A stretch of 64,000 nucleotides of DNA from JBBBNV01 sp037137075. GTDB taxonomy: Bacteria > Bacillota > Bacilli > Paenibacillales > NBRC-103111. The stretch is taken from the NCBI RefSeq assembly GCF_037137075.1, contig NZ_JBBBNV010000020.1, positions 1 through 64,000 on the forward strand, written 5' to 3'. Below the pieces are notes generated by a model that did no database searches, was not told where the DNA came from, and saw only the letters and a program-made list of their open reading frames with translations. Made by a program: the position numbers and the translations under genes. Positions within the stretch are counted from its first letter, which is position 1, and every line of letters starts with the position of its first letter. Below are positions 24,558-33,529 of this stretch, one piece after another.

Positions 24558-24924
24558 CATACGGATTGACCAGTTGGCCGCAGCGATTGCTGGCGCGGTC
24601 CGGGATTACACCGAGGACGTATCCGAAGCGATTGAGCGAAAAGTTGATGCTACAGCTAAGGAAATCCAAGACGAAGCAAACCGTTTGGCTCCGAAGCACA
24701 CAGGCAAATACGCCAAAGGCTTTAAGGTGACGAAGAACGGCACACGCCGGGTCATCTGGAACAAGAAGGACTCTCGTCGTGTGCATCTGCTTGAGTACGG
24801 CCACGCCAAACGAGGCGGCGGCCGTGTCCGGGCTTATCCCCATTTGCGGCCAGCCTACGACAAATTTGGGGCCAAGCTGCCGGCTGACCTTAAGAGGATC
24901 ATCCAGAATGGGGGCGGCACATGA
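24550..24924 (+). CDS. HK97 gp10-like head-tail joining protein
   Basis: The 124-residue protein starts at ATG 24550. It shows the gp10 family pattern ATAKEIQDEANRLAPKHTGKYAKGFKVTK followed by VHLLEYGHAKRGGGRVRAYP and the C-terminal PHLRPAYDK. It acts at the head-tail interface. Confidence 0.9.
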   Translation: MADIRIDQLAAAIAGAVRDYTEDVSEAIERKVDATAKEIQDEANRLAPKHTGKYAKGFKVTKNGTRRVIWNKKDSRRVHLLEYGHAKRGGGRVRAYPHLRPAYDKFGAKLPADLKRIIQNGGGT

Positions 24925-25244
24925 CTCAGGTAGATCTGTACGCCGCTCTCAAAACAATTGGGCTGCCGGTCGCATATGGGGAGTTTAATTCCCCAGCTCC
25001 GGCACCGCCGTTCATTACGTACCAGTTTGCTTATTCGGGCGATTTGATGGCGGATAACCACAATTACCTGGACATTAGTAACTACCAGGTCGAACTCTAC
25101 ACGACAAAGAAGGACCCGGCGGCCGAGAAGCTGCTGCAGGACAAGCTGAAAGAGCTGCGGCTGCCATATAGCAAAACAGGGACATATCTGGAGAGCGAAA
25201 AGCTCTGGCAGATTATTTTTGAAATCCAATTAATAGGAGGGTAA
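24921..25244 (+). CDS. Tail completion protein
   Basis: The 107-residue protein begins at an overlapping ATGA. Its order (DLYAALKTIGLPVAYGEF, PFITYQFAY, DISNYQVELYTTKKDP) matches the tail terminator/completion family located just before the tail tube gene. It caps the tail tube end. Confidence 0.82.
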   Translation: MTQVDLYAALKTIGLPVAYGEFNSPAPAPPFITYQFAYSGDLMADNHNYLDISNYQVELYTTKKDPAAEKLLQDKLKELRLPYSKTGTYLESEKLWQIIFEIQLIGG

Positions 25245-25246
25245 TC

Positions 25247-25834
25247 ATGGCTGACAACAAAGTGACATTTGGCCTTGAGAAGGTCCATATTGCGTTTGTG
25301 GATACAGATGCTACAACACAGCCTGCCTGGGAAACGCCGATCCCTATTCCCGGTGCGGTGAGGTGGACACCTACTACAGTGGGAGACACTACAACTTTTT
25401 ACGCTGACAATTCGGCCTATTTCGTGGTGACCGCAAATAACGGTTACACTGGAGAGCTGGAAATGGCGCTGCTGCCGGATGCCATCCAGGCCCGCATGCT
25501 GGGCTGGGAAATTGACAATAACGGCATGCTTGTCGAGGTGTCGGATGGCATCCCGGCCAAATTTGCCCTGCTTGGGCAAGTCCAAGGCGATCAAAAGAAT
25601 CGCCGCTTTGTCTATTACGACAGTCAAGCCAGCCGCCCGGCGAAGGAACGTAAGACAAAAACGGAATCCATTGAAGTTGCTACCGATGTATTCAGCCTGA
25701 CCGTTAGCCCAATCGAGATTGGCGGCAAAACGGTCGTTAAGGGTGACCTTGAGCTGGGCGCCACAAACGCTACGGCGTATAACGGCTTCTTTGCGGCCGT
25801 ATACACTCCCGTGTTTGCAGGAGGTGGCGCATAA
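25247..25834 (+). CDS. Major tail tube protein
   Basis: The 195-residue protein starts after AGGAGGG. It is a beta-rich tube protein: VTFGLEKVHIAF, WETPIPIPGAVRWTP, ANNGYTGELEMALLPDAIQARMLGW, KTKTESIEVATDVFSL. Family resemblance is to siphovirus major tail proteins. It polymerises into the tube around the tape measure. Its stop overlaps the next start by one base. Confidence 0.9.
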   Translation: MADNKVTFGLEKVHIAFVDTDATTQPAWETPIPIPGAVRWTPTTVGDTTTFYADNSAYFVVTANNGYTGELEMALLPDAIQARMLGWEIDNNGMLVEVSDGIPAKFALLGQVQGDQKNRRFVYYDSQASRPAKERKTKTESIEVATDVFSLTVSPIEIGGKTVVKGDLELGATNATAYNGFFAAVYTPVFAGGGA

Positions 25835-26172
25835 TGCGAGAGCTAAAACTTGGTGAACAAACGGTACGAGTCAGGGCCACGCCCCTGGCTCTTTTATTTT
25901 ACAAGCAGGAGTTTAAAAGCGATCTGCTTGGGGACCTGATGAAAATGGAGCATATCCAAAATGACCCGAGTAAATTCGATGCGTTGTCAATACTCCAAAT
26001 CATTTGGGCAATGGCGAAAGCCGACGCGTACGGCGGTAACCCGTTCCCGTCGTTTGTGAGTTGGCTGGGAACGATTGAGGGCCTTGATCTATCCGACCCG
26101 GGTTTTATGGCCGCCGCCATGGAGGAGGCCGTGAACGGATTTTTTCGTTCCCGAGGAGCGGAAAAACGGTAA
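25834..26172 (+). CDS. Tail assembly chaperone, short form (G)
   Basis: The 112-residue protein (LGEQTVRVRATPLALLFYKQEF, then helices) is the gpG-type chaperone that coats the tape measure before tube assembly. It lies between the tail tube and tape measure genes. A run of six T at 26140-26145 followed by C gives a +1 slip site (TTT-C) near its end, giving access to the longer GT product described at 26147-26374. Confidence 0.85.
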   Translation: MRELKLGEQTVRVRATPLALLFYKQEFKSDLLGDLMKMEHIQNDPSKFDALSILQIIWAMAKADAYGGNPFPSFVSWLGTIEGLDLSDPGFMAAAMEEAVNGFFRSRGAEKR

Positions 26173-26374
26173 GAAAACTGATACCAAAACCAGTACAAAA
26201 ATTGAAATTGACCTACTCGCTATAGGTAAGCGGGTAGGTCTTAGTTTTATGGAAATGAACGAGCTCCGGGTCATTGACTTGTTGGATTTAGTCAGGAGGA
26301 GCTATACGGGCGCAGAAGATGAGGGTCCACGTGAAGCCACGCAGGCCGATATTGACGCCTTTTATGGCAGATAG
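26147..26374 (+). CDS. T extension of the tail chaperone (made by frameshifting)
   Basis: In the +1 frame an open stretch of about 75 codons (VPEERKNGKKTDTKT, then KIEIDLLAIGKRVGLSFMEMNELRV and a TQADIDAFYGR end) bridges the G stop and the tape measure. It has no ribosome site of its own. Long tailed phages make a GT fusion here by programmed frameshift, and the TTTTTTC site fits a +1 slip of tRNA-Phe. A later slip at CGG-T (26170-26173) is an alternative. Confidence 0.7.
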   Translation, partial: VPEERKNGKKTDTKTSTKIEIDLLAIGKRVGLSFMEMNELRVIDLLDLVRRSYTGAEDEGPREATQADIDAFYGR

Positions 26375-26391
26375 GGAGGTGGGATAGGTAA

Positions 26392-29300
26392 ATGGCAGAG
26401 ACAATCAAAGGGATTAACGTCGTCATCGGGGCGGAGACAACGGGCCTGTCCGCCGCCCTATCTGACGTAAATAAAAAGAGCCGGGATATTCAAAGCGAGC
26501 TCAAACAAGTTGAACAACTGCTGAAGCTTGACCCGACCAATACTGAATTAATCGCGCAGAAGCAGAAACTGTTGAGCGATGCTGTCGCCAATACGACTGA
26601 GAAGCTTGACCGGCTCAAAACGGCGCAGCAACAGGTGGCGGACCAGTTTGCCCGCGGGGAGATATCCGAGGGACAATACCGGGCCTTTCAAAGGGAGCTT
26701 GCTAAGACTGAGCAGGAGCTGAACAAGCTTGAACAGGGCCTGCGGGATATCGGCCCGGCGGCGGATTCGGCACAGGAAAATTTGGACCGAATGGGCAAAG
26801 GCCTTAAGGAAACCGGCGATAAGATGAAGGGCATCGGCACGAGTCTCACTGTAGGCCTGACAGCACCTATTGTGGGGATTGGTGTTGTGGCTGGCAAGGC
26901 GGCTTTAGATGTTGATAAAGCCGCAGGCAAGATGGAAGCCGCGCTTGGTGTCACGGCAGAACAAGCCGAGGAGTTGGCAGCTGCTTCCCGTGCGATTTGG
27001 GAAAAGGGCTTCGGGGAGAGCCTGGACGAGGTAAACCGTGCACTCATCACGACCCGATCCAACATCCAAGATTTAGATGACGAATCCCTGTCCCAAATCA
27101 CACAGAGCGCCCTTATCCTGCAGGAGACATTCGACGCTGATGTCAATGAGACAACCCGCACTGCATCTGTTCTTATGAAGAACTTCGGTCTTGATGGGCA
27201 AGAGGCAATGGATTTGATGGTTGCCGGATTTCAAAAAGGCGGAAACTTTTCGGACGAGCTGCTCGACACCTTGCGGGAGTATGCGCCGCAGTTTAAGGCC
27301 ATGGGTATATCTGCTGAGGATGCGCTTGGCATCCTGATCAAAGGGGCCGAGAACGGGGCCTTTAATCTGGACAAGGTCGGCGACGCCATCAAAGAATTTA
27401 ACATCCGCGTTAAGGACGGTAGCGACTCGACATATGAAGCGATGGCGCAGCTATTTGCGCCGGACAACATTGAGGAGTTTGCCCAGGCCCTGATGACTGG
27501 CTCGAAACAGTCGGCGGAATACCTGGAGCTGCTGAAACACGTCTCCAAGGACACAGCCGACACACTCGTAGGCTACTTGCAAAAAGGCGGTAAAGACGCT
27601 GCTGATGCGATGACGGCGCTTAGTTCCATTCTGGGCGGTAGCAATGAGATATTTCAGGGCTTATCGTCGGGGGCGCTATCCGGTAAGGACGCCCTTGTTT
27701 CTGTTATCCAAAAACTGCGTGAGTTGGAGGATCCGCTTTTACAAAATACTCTAGGTGTAGCCTTGTTCGGCACACAGTGGGAGGACCTTGAAAAAGATGT
27801 CGTGCTGGCGCTGGATGCCGGCATAGGGTCGCTCAATGATTTTTCTGGGGCGACTGACAGAGCAGGCGCGGCCCTGAAGGACAATCTAGGGGACAGGCTA
27901 TCCAGCCTTTGGCGGACGATGCAATCCAGCCTTATCCCGCTTGGGGAGGCTCTGGTCGGATTGGCTGAGACTATTTTGCCTCCAATCATGTCCGTTGTGG
28001 GGCAAATGTCAGCGATTTTTGCATCGATGGGCCCCGAAATACAGACGGTTATCGTTGCATTTGCTGGCATTGTGGCGGCCCTTGGTCCGGTACTCGTGAT
28101 TGTCGGACAGGTGATTTCTGCGGTGAGTACCATAATTCCACTATTTACATCAGTTTCGGGCGCATTAACTGCAGCTGGCGGCGCCTCAGCGGCGGCTGGC
28201 ACCGCATTGGCCGCGCTAACGGGCCCTATCGGTTTAATCATTGCTGCTATTGCGGCTTTGGGCACAGCAGCATATCTTACCATCAAATATTGGGACGAGA
28301 TCAAAACATTTTTCACCGACCTGTGGGGCTGGATCGATGACTTTTTCAACGGATGGGGCGCAGAAGTCACAGCAGCTCTGTTCCCTTTTTTGGGCATACC
28401 GCTCGTCATCGTGAAGCATTGGGATGAAATAAAGGTAGGTCTATCAGCCCTCTGGGACTGGGTCAAAGATTTCTTTGCCAAATGGGGCGCGGTGTTGATT
28501 CCGCTGCTCGGCCCATTCTTAGCGATCCCACTTTTGATAGTCAAGCATTGGGAGGACATTAAGACCGGGCTGACGGTGCTCTGGACGTGGATTAAGAATA
28601 CGGCGATTGAGTTGTTCAACAGCACTAAAGACGGCTTTGTTCAAATTTGGGATGGTATTAAGACATATTTCAGCGGCGTGTGGGAGCTGATAAAAAACAT
28701 ATTCGGCGGCTCGATACTGCTGATTGTGGACCTCGTTACCGGTGATTTCGAAAAGCTGAAGTCTGACTCCGAAGCGATTTGGAACAACTTGAAGGATGCA
28801 TTCGGGCAAATATGGGATGGCATCAAAAAGGTGTTCGCGGGCGCACTCAGCGTAATCGAAGGGCAGGTATCAACAACATGGAACGCCATCAAGACAGTAT
28901 CGACCACGATCTGGGACGCTATTGTATCTAGTATCGAGAAATCCATTGATTGGTTGAAGAACTTGCCGGCGTCCATGTTGGAAATCGGTAAAGACATCAT
29001 GCGAGGGCTAATAGACGGGATTAAAAGTATGATTGGTGCCGTAGGCAGCACGGCGAGTAGTGTTGCAGATGCGATCACCGGAGGTATTCGCAAAGCGCTG
29101 GATATCCATTCCCCATCCCGGGTTATGCGTGGACTGGGGGAGTATACCGGCGAGGGCTTTGCACTTGGGTTGAGTGACAGTATCAGTAATGTGCAGCAGC
29201 GGGCCTCAGACATGGCCGCAGCTACCACTAGTGCGCTGTCAGGTGTTACAGCTTCAGCAGCTTCAGCAGCATCAAGCACTGGCAACACAGCCCTAGCCGG

Positions 29301-29436
29301 AAACACCATCAATATGGCGGGGCTATTTGACGGCGCCTCCATTAACGTCCGCAGTGACGAGGACTTATATAAGATAACGCAGCTCATCTTTGACCAGGCG
29401 CAGGGATTACAGCGCGGCATAGGAGGTTCAGCATGA
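26392..29436 (+). CDS. Tape measure protein
   Basis: The 1014-residue protein sets tail length. N-terminal helices (about 20-140) are a coiled coil. A TP901-type core near 155-290 (GTSLTVGLTAPIVGIGVVAG) follows, then a hydrophobic membrane-spanning part near 530-640. Trp-rich repeats (WDEIKTFF, WDEIKVGLSALWDWV, WEDIKTGLTVLWTWI) follow, and a C-terminus with the conserved LDIHSPSRVMRGLGEYTGEGFALGL signature. By length a tail near 150 nm is expected at about 1.5 Angstrom per residue (rule of thumb). Confidence 0.95.
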   Translation: MAETIKGINVVIGAETTGLSAALSDVNKKSRDIQSELKQVEQLLKLDPTNTELIAQKQKLLSDAVANTTEKLDRLKTAQQQVADQFARGEISEGQYRAFQRELAKTEQELNKLEQGLRDIGPAADSAQENLDRMGKGLKETGDKMKGIGTSLTVGLTAPIVGIGVVAGKAALDVDKAAGKMEAALGVTAEQAEELAAASRAIWEKGFGESLDEVNRALITTRSNIQDLDDESLSQITQSALILQETFDADVNETTRTASVLMKNFGLDGQEAMDLMVAGFQKGGNFSDELLDTLREYAPQFKAMGISAEDALGILIKGAENGAFNLDKVGDAIKEFNIRVKDGSDSTYEAMAQLFAPDNIEEFAQALMTGSKQSAEYLELLKHVSKDTADTLVGYLQKGGKDAADAMTALSSILGGSNEIFQGLSSGALSGKDALVSVIQKLRELEDPLLQNTLGVALFGTQWEDLEKDVVLALDAGIGSLNDFSGATDRAGAALKDNLGDRLSSLWRTMQSSLIPLGEALVGLAETILPPIMSVVGQMSAIFASMGPEIQTVIVAFAGIVAALGPVLVIVGQVISAVSTIIPLFTSVSGALTAAGGASAAAGTALAALTGPIGLIIAAIAALGTAAYLTIKYWDEIKTFFTDLWGWIDDFFNGWGAEVTAALFPFLGIPLVIVKHWDEIKVGLSALWDWVKDFFAKWGAVLIPLLGPFLAIPLLIVKHWEDIKTGLTVLWTWIKNTAIELFNSTKDGFVQIWDGIKTYFSGVWELIKNIFGGSILLIVDLVTGDFEKLKSDSEAIWNNLKDAFGQIWDGIKKVFAGALSVIEGQVSTTWNAIKTVSTTIWDAIVSSIEKSIDWLKNLPASMLEIGKDIMRGLIDGIKSMIGAVGSTASSVADAITGGIRKALDIHSPSRVMRGLGEYTGEGFALGLSDSISNVQQRASDMAAATTSALSGVTASAASAASSTGNTALAGNTINMAGLFDGASINVRSDEDLYKITQLIFDQAQGLQRGIGGSA

Positions 29437-29999
29437 CGGCTTTTGTGTGGCTTAATGACAAGTCAAATGTCGATTTGGGGTTTATTGTGCAAGGAGCCTC
29501 CAAGCGGCCGGCACTGCCTGGCACTGTGGATCGGACGCTGTCCATCCCGGGGCGTAACGGTTTGTGGGATAACGGTGCCGATATGGGTGCAAGGCAGTTT
29601 GTGCTACATTGCGCCTTTATCACCCGCGATGCCTTCGAGCTGCAGCAAAAGGCGATGGGGCTGGCCGCATACCTGGTGGACAGCTACGGCAAGCCGCGTG
29701 ACTTGGTCCTGCGTTTTAGAGAGCGACAGGGGCAGCATTTCAACGTCCGGCTGTCTGGCTCATTTGACCTTGAACGTATCATCGGCCTGGGCGTGTTTAC
29801 GCTGCCTTTCACGGCATTCGACCCTTTTGCCAGCGCTGACGCAGAAAGCCTGCTGGAGGAGACGATAAACACGTCCCCGCATGTTCGGCAAATATTTACG
29901 ACAGGAAATATCCGGACGTCGCCGGTGGTTGTGCTCGTTAATCAGGGCACAACTACCATCCAGCATTTTCGCATCGAGAACGAATACCAAATTGAATAG
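29433..29999 (+). CDS. Distal tail protein (Dit), N-terminal part only
   Basis: The 188-residue protein has the Dit N-terminal belt domain (FIVQGASKRPALPGTVDRTLSIPGRNG, LRFRERQGQHFNVRLSGSF, FTLPFTAFDPFA). Full-length Dit of siphoviruses is usually near 230-260 residues with a C-terminal galectin-like domain; this one stops at TTTIQHFRIENEYQIE, where that domain would begin. The missing type of domain reappears in the gene at 30424. It overlaps the tape measure stop by 4 bp. Confidence 0.85.
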   Translation: MTAFVWLNDKSNVDLGFIVQGASKRPALPGTVDRTLSIPGRNGLWDNGADMGARQFVLHCAFITRDAFELQQKAMGLAAYLVDSYGKPRDLVLRFRERQGQHFNVRLSGSFDLERIIGLGVFTLPFTAFDPFASADAESLLEETINTSPHVRQIFTTGNIRTSPVVVLVNQGTTTIQHFRIENEYQIE

Positions 30000-30013
30000 G
30001 AGGAGGGAAGAGG

Positions 30014-30424
30014 ATGGCAGAGGTCCTGCTTTCAAAATCGAATTATTTTAAGACGGCCACGCTCAATGCCGCCTTGCGCGGGCAGAGCTTTACGGCACCA
30101 TCGACCGTCTATATCGCCCTGTATACATCCAATCCGACGGCAGCGGATACGGGCCAAGAGGTAAGCGGCGGGGCATACGCCAGGCAGCCGGTCACATTCT
30201 CGGCGCCGACTGCGGCTAATGACTTGGCCTCGACAAGCAATACGGCAGACGTCAATTTTGCCGTAGCTACAGCCGATTGGGGCACCATTACCCATATCGG
30301 GCTGCGGAGTGCGGCGACAGGCGGAAATCTGTTGTATCATGGCGCTGTCACATCCCCGAGAACCATTCTTGCCAATGACCGGGCGCGTTTTTTAGCTGGC
30401 AGCATTAAGGTAGATGAAGGCTAA
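30014..30424 (+). CDS. Phage tail-tip structural protein
   Basis: The 136-residue protein starts after AGGAGGGAAGAGG. TATLNAALRGQSFTAPSTVY, IALYTSNPTAADTGQEVSGG and WGTITHIGLRSAATGG are hallmarks of a widespread tail/decoration protein family whose exact role is unclear. It lies between the Dit N-terminal gene and the galectin-domain gene. Its stop overlaps the next start by one base. Confidence 0.7.
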   Translation: MAEVLLSKSNYFKTATLNAALRGQSFTAPSTVYIALYTSNPTAADTGQEVSGGAYARQPVTFSAPTAANDLASTSNTADVNFAVATADWGTITHIGLRSAATGGNLLYHGAVTSPRTILANDRARFLAGSIKVDEG

Positions 30425-30945
30425 TGTTCAACCGCAGCGGCTTTAACTGGACACCCTTCAACCGCCCGGGGGTTGCAACAATCCTGTTATTTGCAGCCAA
30501 CATGTCAGGCGCCGGCTCCATGACAGCCCAGGCCAGCGCGGATATGACCATGAGCTCGTCCATGTCCGGTGCCAGCTCGATGTCGGCCGTATACACACGG
30601 GAGATATCTTTCGACTCCGGCATGTCTGGTGCTGGCTCTGTGGCGGCCGTTTATGTGCGGGAGCGCGGTTTTGACGTTAAGATGTCAGCAGCCGGATCCA
30701 TAGCGGCCAACCTGTCCCGGTTTCACATCGATTACATTGAGTTCACCGGGGAGTTTAGGCCGGGCGACCGTATCGTGATTGACTCGGCCAATCTAGCTGT
30801 GACCATCAACGGCGTCAACGCGCTGCAGAGCACGGCCGGTGACTTCTTTGATTTGGCGCTAGGCACGAACACTCTCACGTACACAGACACAGCGAGCAGC
30901 CGTACTGTACTGATGCGGGTTACATACCGAGACAAATTTGTTTAA
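30424..30945 (+). CDS. Repeat protein with a Dit-type galectin-like C-terminal domain
   Basis: The 173-residue protein has four 20-residue tandem repeats (about 27-106) starting MSGAGSM, MSGASSM, MSGAGSV and MSAAGSI. A C-terminal domain follows (about 106-173): YIEFTGEFRPGDRIVID, VTINGVNALQ and DLALGTNTLTYTD, which match the Dit C-terminal galectin-like module. It could restore the function missing from the short Dit or carry a new adhesin. The repeats are rich in Ala, Ser and Met. Confidence 0.7.
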   Translation: MFNRSGFNWTPFNRPGVATILLFAANMSGAGSMTAQASADMTMSSSMSGASSMSAVYTREISFDSGMSGAGSVAAVYVRERGFDVKMSAAGSIAANLSRFHIDYIEFTGEFRPGDRIVIDSANLAVTINGVNALQSTAGDFFDLALGTNTLTYTDTASSRTVLMRVTYRDKFV

Positions 30946-30959
30946 GGGGGATTTTATCC

Positions 30960-32939
30960 ATGCCAGCAGCACCAATAACGGTTTACAATTCCGAGATGCG
31001 TCGTGTGGCTTTACTTCAAAATGCTTTTTCTATCAGTTACGAGACGCCGATGAACGGGCTTTGGTCAGCACAGTTTTCACTGCCGGCTGACGACCCAAAG
31101 AATGCCGAATGTCAGCCACTTCGGGTTGTTGAGATTTATGACGGCCGAGAGCGGGTAGAGTTATTCCGCATCTTGCCGACTACAGCAAGACGCAGCGTAG
31201 ACGGCCAGACGGTCACATATAAATGCGAGCATGTGCTGGCGACGCTGATTGACGATGTGATGTTTCAATATCATACCGTCGGCAATTTGGGCGTCTACAC
31301 GGCGGACGTGCTGCAGTACATTTTGTCCAGGCAATCCGTACAGCGCTGGCAGCTCGGGACGGTCGAGTTCAGCAGACAGTTCGAGTACAATTGGGAAAAT
31401 GAGACGCTGCTTGCGGGTGTGGTAAGCGTACCGAAGCTATTTGACGAGGAATACCAGTGGACATGGGATACAACGGTTTATCCATGGAGGCTCAACCTGG
31501 TTAAGCCGTCCAATGCCGTCAACGCTTATATCCGATACGGCATCAACATGCAAGGCATCGAGCGTACCATTGACCCGACCAATGTCTGCAATCGGCTCTA
31601 TGCCTTGGGGTACGGCGAGGGAATCAACCAGCTTACGTTTGCGGATTTAAATGGGGGCAAGCCATACATCGAGGACACGGCATCACAGGCCCAGTATGGT
31701 GTCATTAGCCGGGTATGGGTGGACAGGCGGGTAGAGTATGCCGACACGCTACTGGCCCGCGCGCAGGCGCAGCTGGCTGAGGTCAAGCAGCCACGGGTAA
31801 CGTACACTGTGCAGGCATCGGAAATCCACCGGCAGACGGGGCAGGACATTTACCGGTTCCGCAGTGGTGGGATTGTGCGGGTGCAGGACAAGCAGCTCGG
31901 CATCGACTTTGTGGCCCGTATCGTTAATGTCCGTAAGCGGGACATGCGCGGATTGCCGGGAGCTGTGGAGCTGGAAATTGCCAACCGACCGCAGGACATC
32001 GCGGGGACAATCGCGGACCTTGCCAATCGGCAGCGAGTCAATGAGGTGTACGCGCAGGGGGCGACGAATCTGGATAGCCGGGATTTTGCAGATAACTGCG
32101 ATCCAACGCATCCGGCCATACTGCGGATTTACTTTCCCGAGGAAACAGCACGCATCAATAAGGTGCGGCTGTCGTATAAGTCCGAGGCATTTCGGGGATA
32201 CAACCGGCCTATACAGGCGGCTCCGGCGGTCACGTCCGGGCCGAGCAGCACCAGCACTACGGCAGCAGGCGGGCAAACCACATCCGGACCAAGTAGCACG
32301 AGCACAACAGCGGCAGGGGGCCAGACTACTTCGGGGCCGAGCAGCACGAGCACGACGGCAGCGGGAGGACAAGTGATTAATACCCAAACGGGCAATAACA
32401 TTTGGGATTTTACTGGAAGTTACAGTCCGAATGAGATAATGTCCCTTTCAAAAACCCATACCCATACCGTTGAAATTGACGGATCGACATACACGACCAC
32501 ATCGTCTGGTAGCCATGCGCACGGTATAGTTCCACATCATCATATATTCTCAATTTCAGCACATTCGCACAATATGGATCACACTCATCAAATTGCTTCG
32601 CATAGGCACGACATGGACCATACCCATGAGATTGCTGCCCACACTCACGGTATGGACCACACACATGAGATTCCGGCACATAATCATGAGATGGAGTATG
32701 GAATTTTTGAGGGCCCTACACCCACAGCTGTAACCGTCACGGTAGATGGTACAGTTGTTACCGGGCTTGGAGTAAACGAGAACGATGTGGATATTATTCC
32801 GTTTCTGGCGAAGGACAGTAGCGGTAAAATCAATCGGGGATGGCATGAAATAAAAATAACGCCCGATAATCTCGGGCGCATTGTGGCTAATGTGAACACA
32901 CAATTATTTGTGCAATCTCGGGGTGGCGGTGATTACTGA
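30960..32939 (+). CDS. Tail-associated lysin/endopeptidase-type protein (Tal) with His-rich spike
   Basis: The 659-residue protein starts at ATG 30960. The N-terminal part (about 1-390; MRRVALLQNAFSISYETPMNG, TTARRSVDGQTVTYKCEHVL) is the siphovirus tail-tip/endopeptidase fold. Three 16-residue units (SGPSSTSTTAAGG; about 425-472) form a flexible linker. A His-rich segment follows (about 495-580) with many HxH pairs in MDHTHEI repeats, resembling iron-binding spike fibres. No catalytic peptidase motif is evident. It overlaps the leftward moron by 7 bp. Confidence 0.85.
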   Translation: MPAAPITVYNSEMRRVALLQNAFSISYETPMNGLWSAQFSLPADDPKNAECQPLRVVEIYDGRERVELFRILPTTARRSVDGQTVTYKCEHVLATLIDDVMFQYHTVGNLGVYTADVLQYILSRQSVQRWQLGTVEFSRQFEYNWENETLLAGVVSVPKLFDEEYQWTWDTTVYPWRLNLVKPSNAVNAYIRYGINMQGIERTIDPTNVCNRLYALGYGEGINQLTFADLNGGKPYIEDTASQAQYGVISRVWVDRRVEYADTLLARAQAQLAEVKQPRVTYTVQASEIHRQTGQDIYRFRSGGIVRVQDKQLGIDFVARIVNVRKRDMRGLPGAVELEIANRPQDIAGTIADLANRQRVNEVYAQGATNLDSRDFADNCDPTHPAILRIYFPEETARINKVRLSYKSEAFRGYNRPIQAAPAVTSGPSSTSTTAAGGQTTSGPSSTSTTAAGGQTTSGPSSTSTTAAGGQVINTQTGNNIWDFTGSYSPNEIMSLSKTHTHTVEIDGSTYTTTSSGSHAHGIVPHHHIFSISAHSHNMDHTHQIASHRHDMDHTHEIAAHTHGMDHTHEIPAHNHEMEYGIFEGPTPTAVTVTVDGTVVTGLGVNENDVDIIPFLAKDSSGKINRGWHEIKITPDNLGRIVANVNTQLFVQSRGGGDY

Positions 32940-33502
32940 TTTTGGATGCCTATCCTGTCTAGGAAGTCTTGCGGAAGTAATATAGAGCCGCCTTCGAACT
33001 TTAACTTAACGGATTTATTATCTGAAGTGCTTTTTTCGGCGGTTCCATCTTGTTGAGGCACAACTACATCATAAATGCGTGTTGGCTCTGATCCCTCTTT
33101 TCCAATAGATAGGGTATTTTCTCCTTGGTCTGAAGGTCCTAGCGTGATTGATAAACCAGGTTTAGCCATTAAATCCCGAAGGGAAACCCACTCCTCAACC
33201 TTAGCAGCAGCAGTAGATTGGTTCACAGGGGTCACATCCTTTTCATTATTAGTCAAATCAATCGTCCGGGTATCTGCATCGTAGTCCAGCTCAAAGCCCA
33301 GTAGACCGGCAACCTCACGCACAGGCAGATAGGACGTGCCATCAACAACGAGCGGGTCCGTTTTAAGCGTCTGCTCTGCTCCGTTGACTTTGATCACGAA
33401 TTGCGCAAACGTCGCTTGCACTGTCTCGCTATTTGCGGCTATGACCGAGCCAGCGGACCCGATAAGCATCCCGAGAGCGAGAGCTGCAATCACTTTTTTC
33501 AT
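32933..33502 (-). CDS. Secreted stalk-domain (copper amine oxidase N-like) moron
   Basis: The 189-residue protein is encoded opposite to the tail genes. A signal peptide (MKKVIAALALGMLIGSAGSV, cleavage near AANSE) is followed by a copper amine oxidase N-terminal-like stalk domain (about 35-90: VKVNGA-like strand, DPLVVDGTSYLPVREVAGLLGF, YDADTRTIDL). This domain is common in exported Paenibacillus proteins. The rest is unassigned. It is probably a lysogenic conversion gene acting at the cell surface. The ribosome site is AAGGAGTTG. Confidence 0.82.
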   Translation of the reverse strand: MKKVIAALALGMLIGSAGSVIAANSETVQATFAQFVIKVNGAEQTLKTDPLVVDGTSYLPVREVAGLLGFELDYDADTRTIDLTNNEKDVTPVNQSTAAAKVEEWVSLRDLMAKPGLSITLGPSDQGENTLSIGKEGSEPTRIYDVVVPQQDGTAEKSTSDNKSVKLKFEGGSILLPQDFLDRIGIQNQ

Positions 33503-33529
33503 TGTCGCAACAACTCCTTTTTGCAGTCT

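Noticed and set aside
27654..28625. 323-codon leftward frame opposite the tape measure
   Set aside because: Ser/Ala/Pro-rich shadow without a ribosome site, in the middle of a clearly rightward gene.
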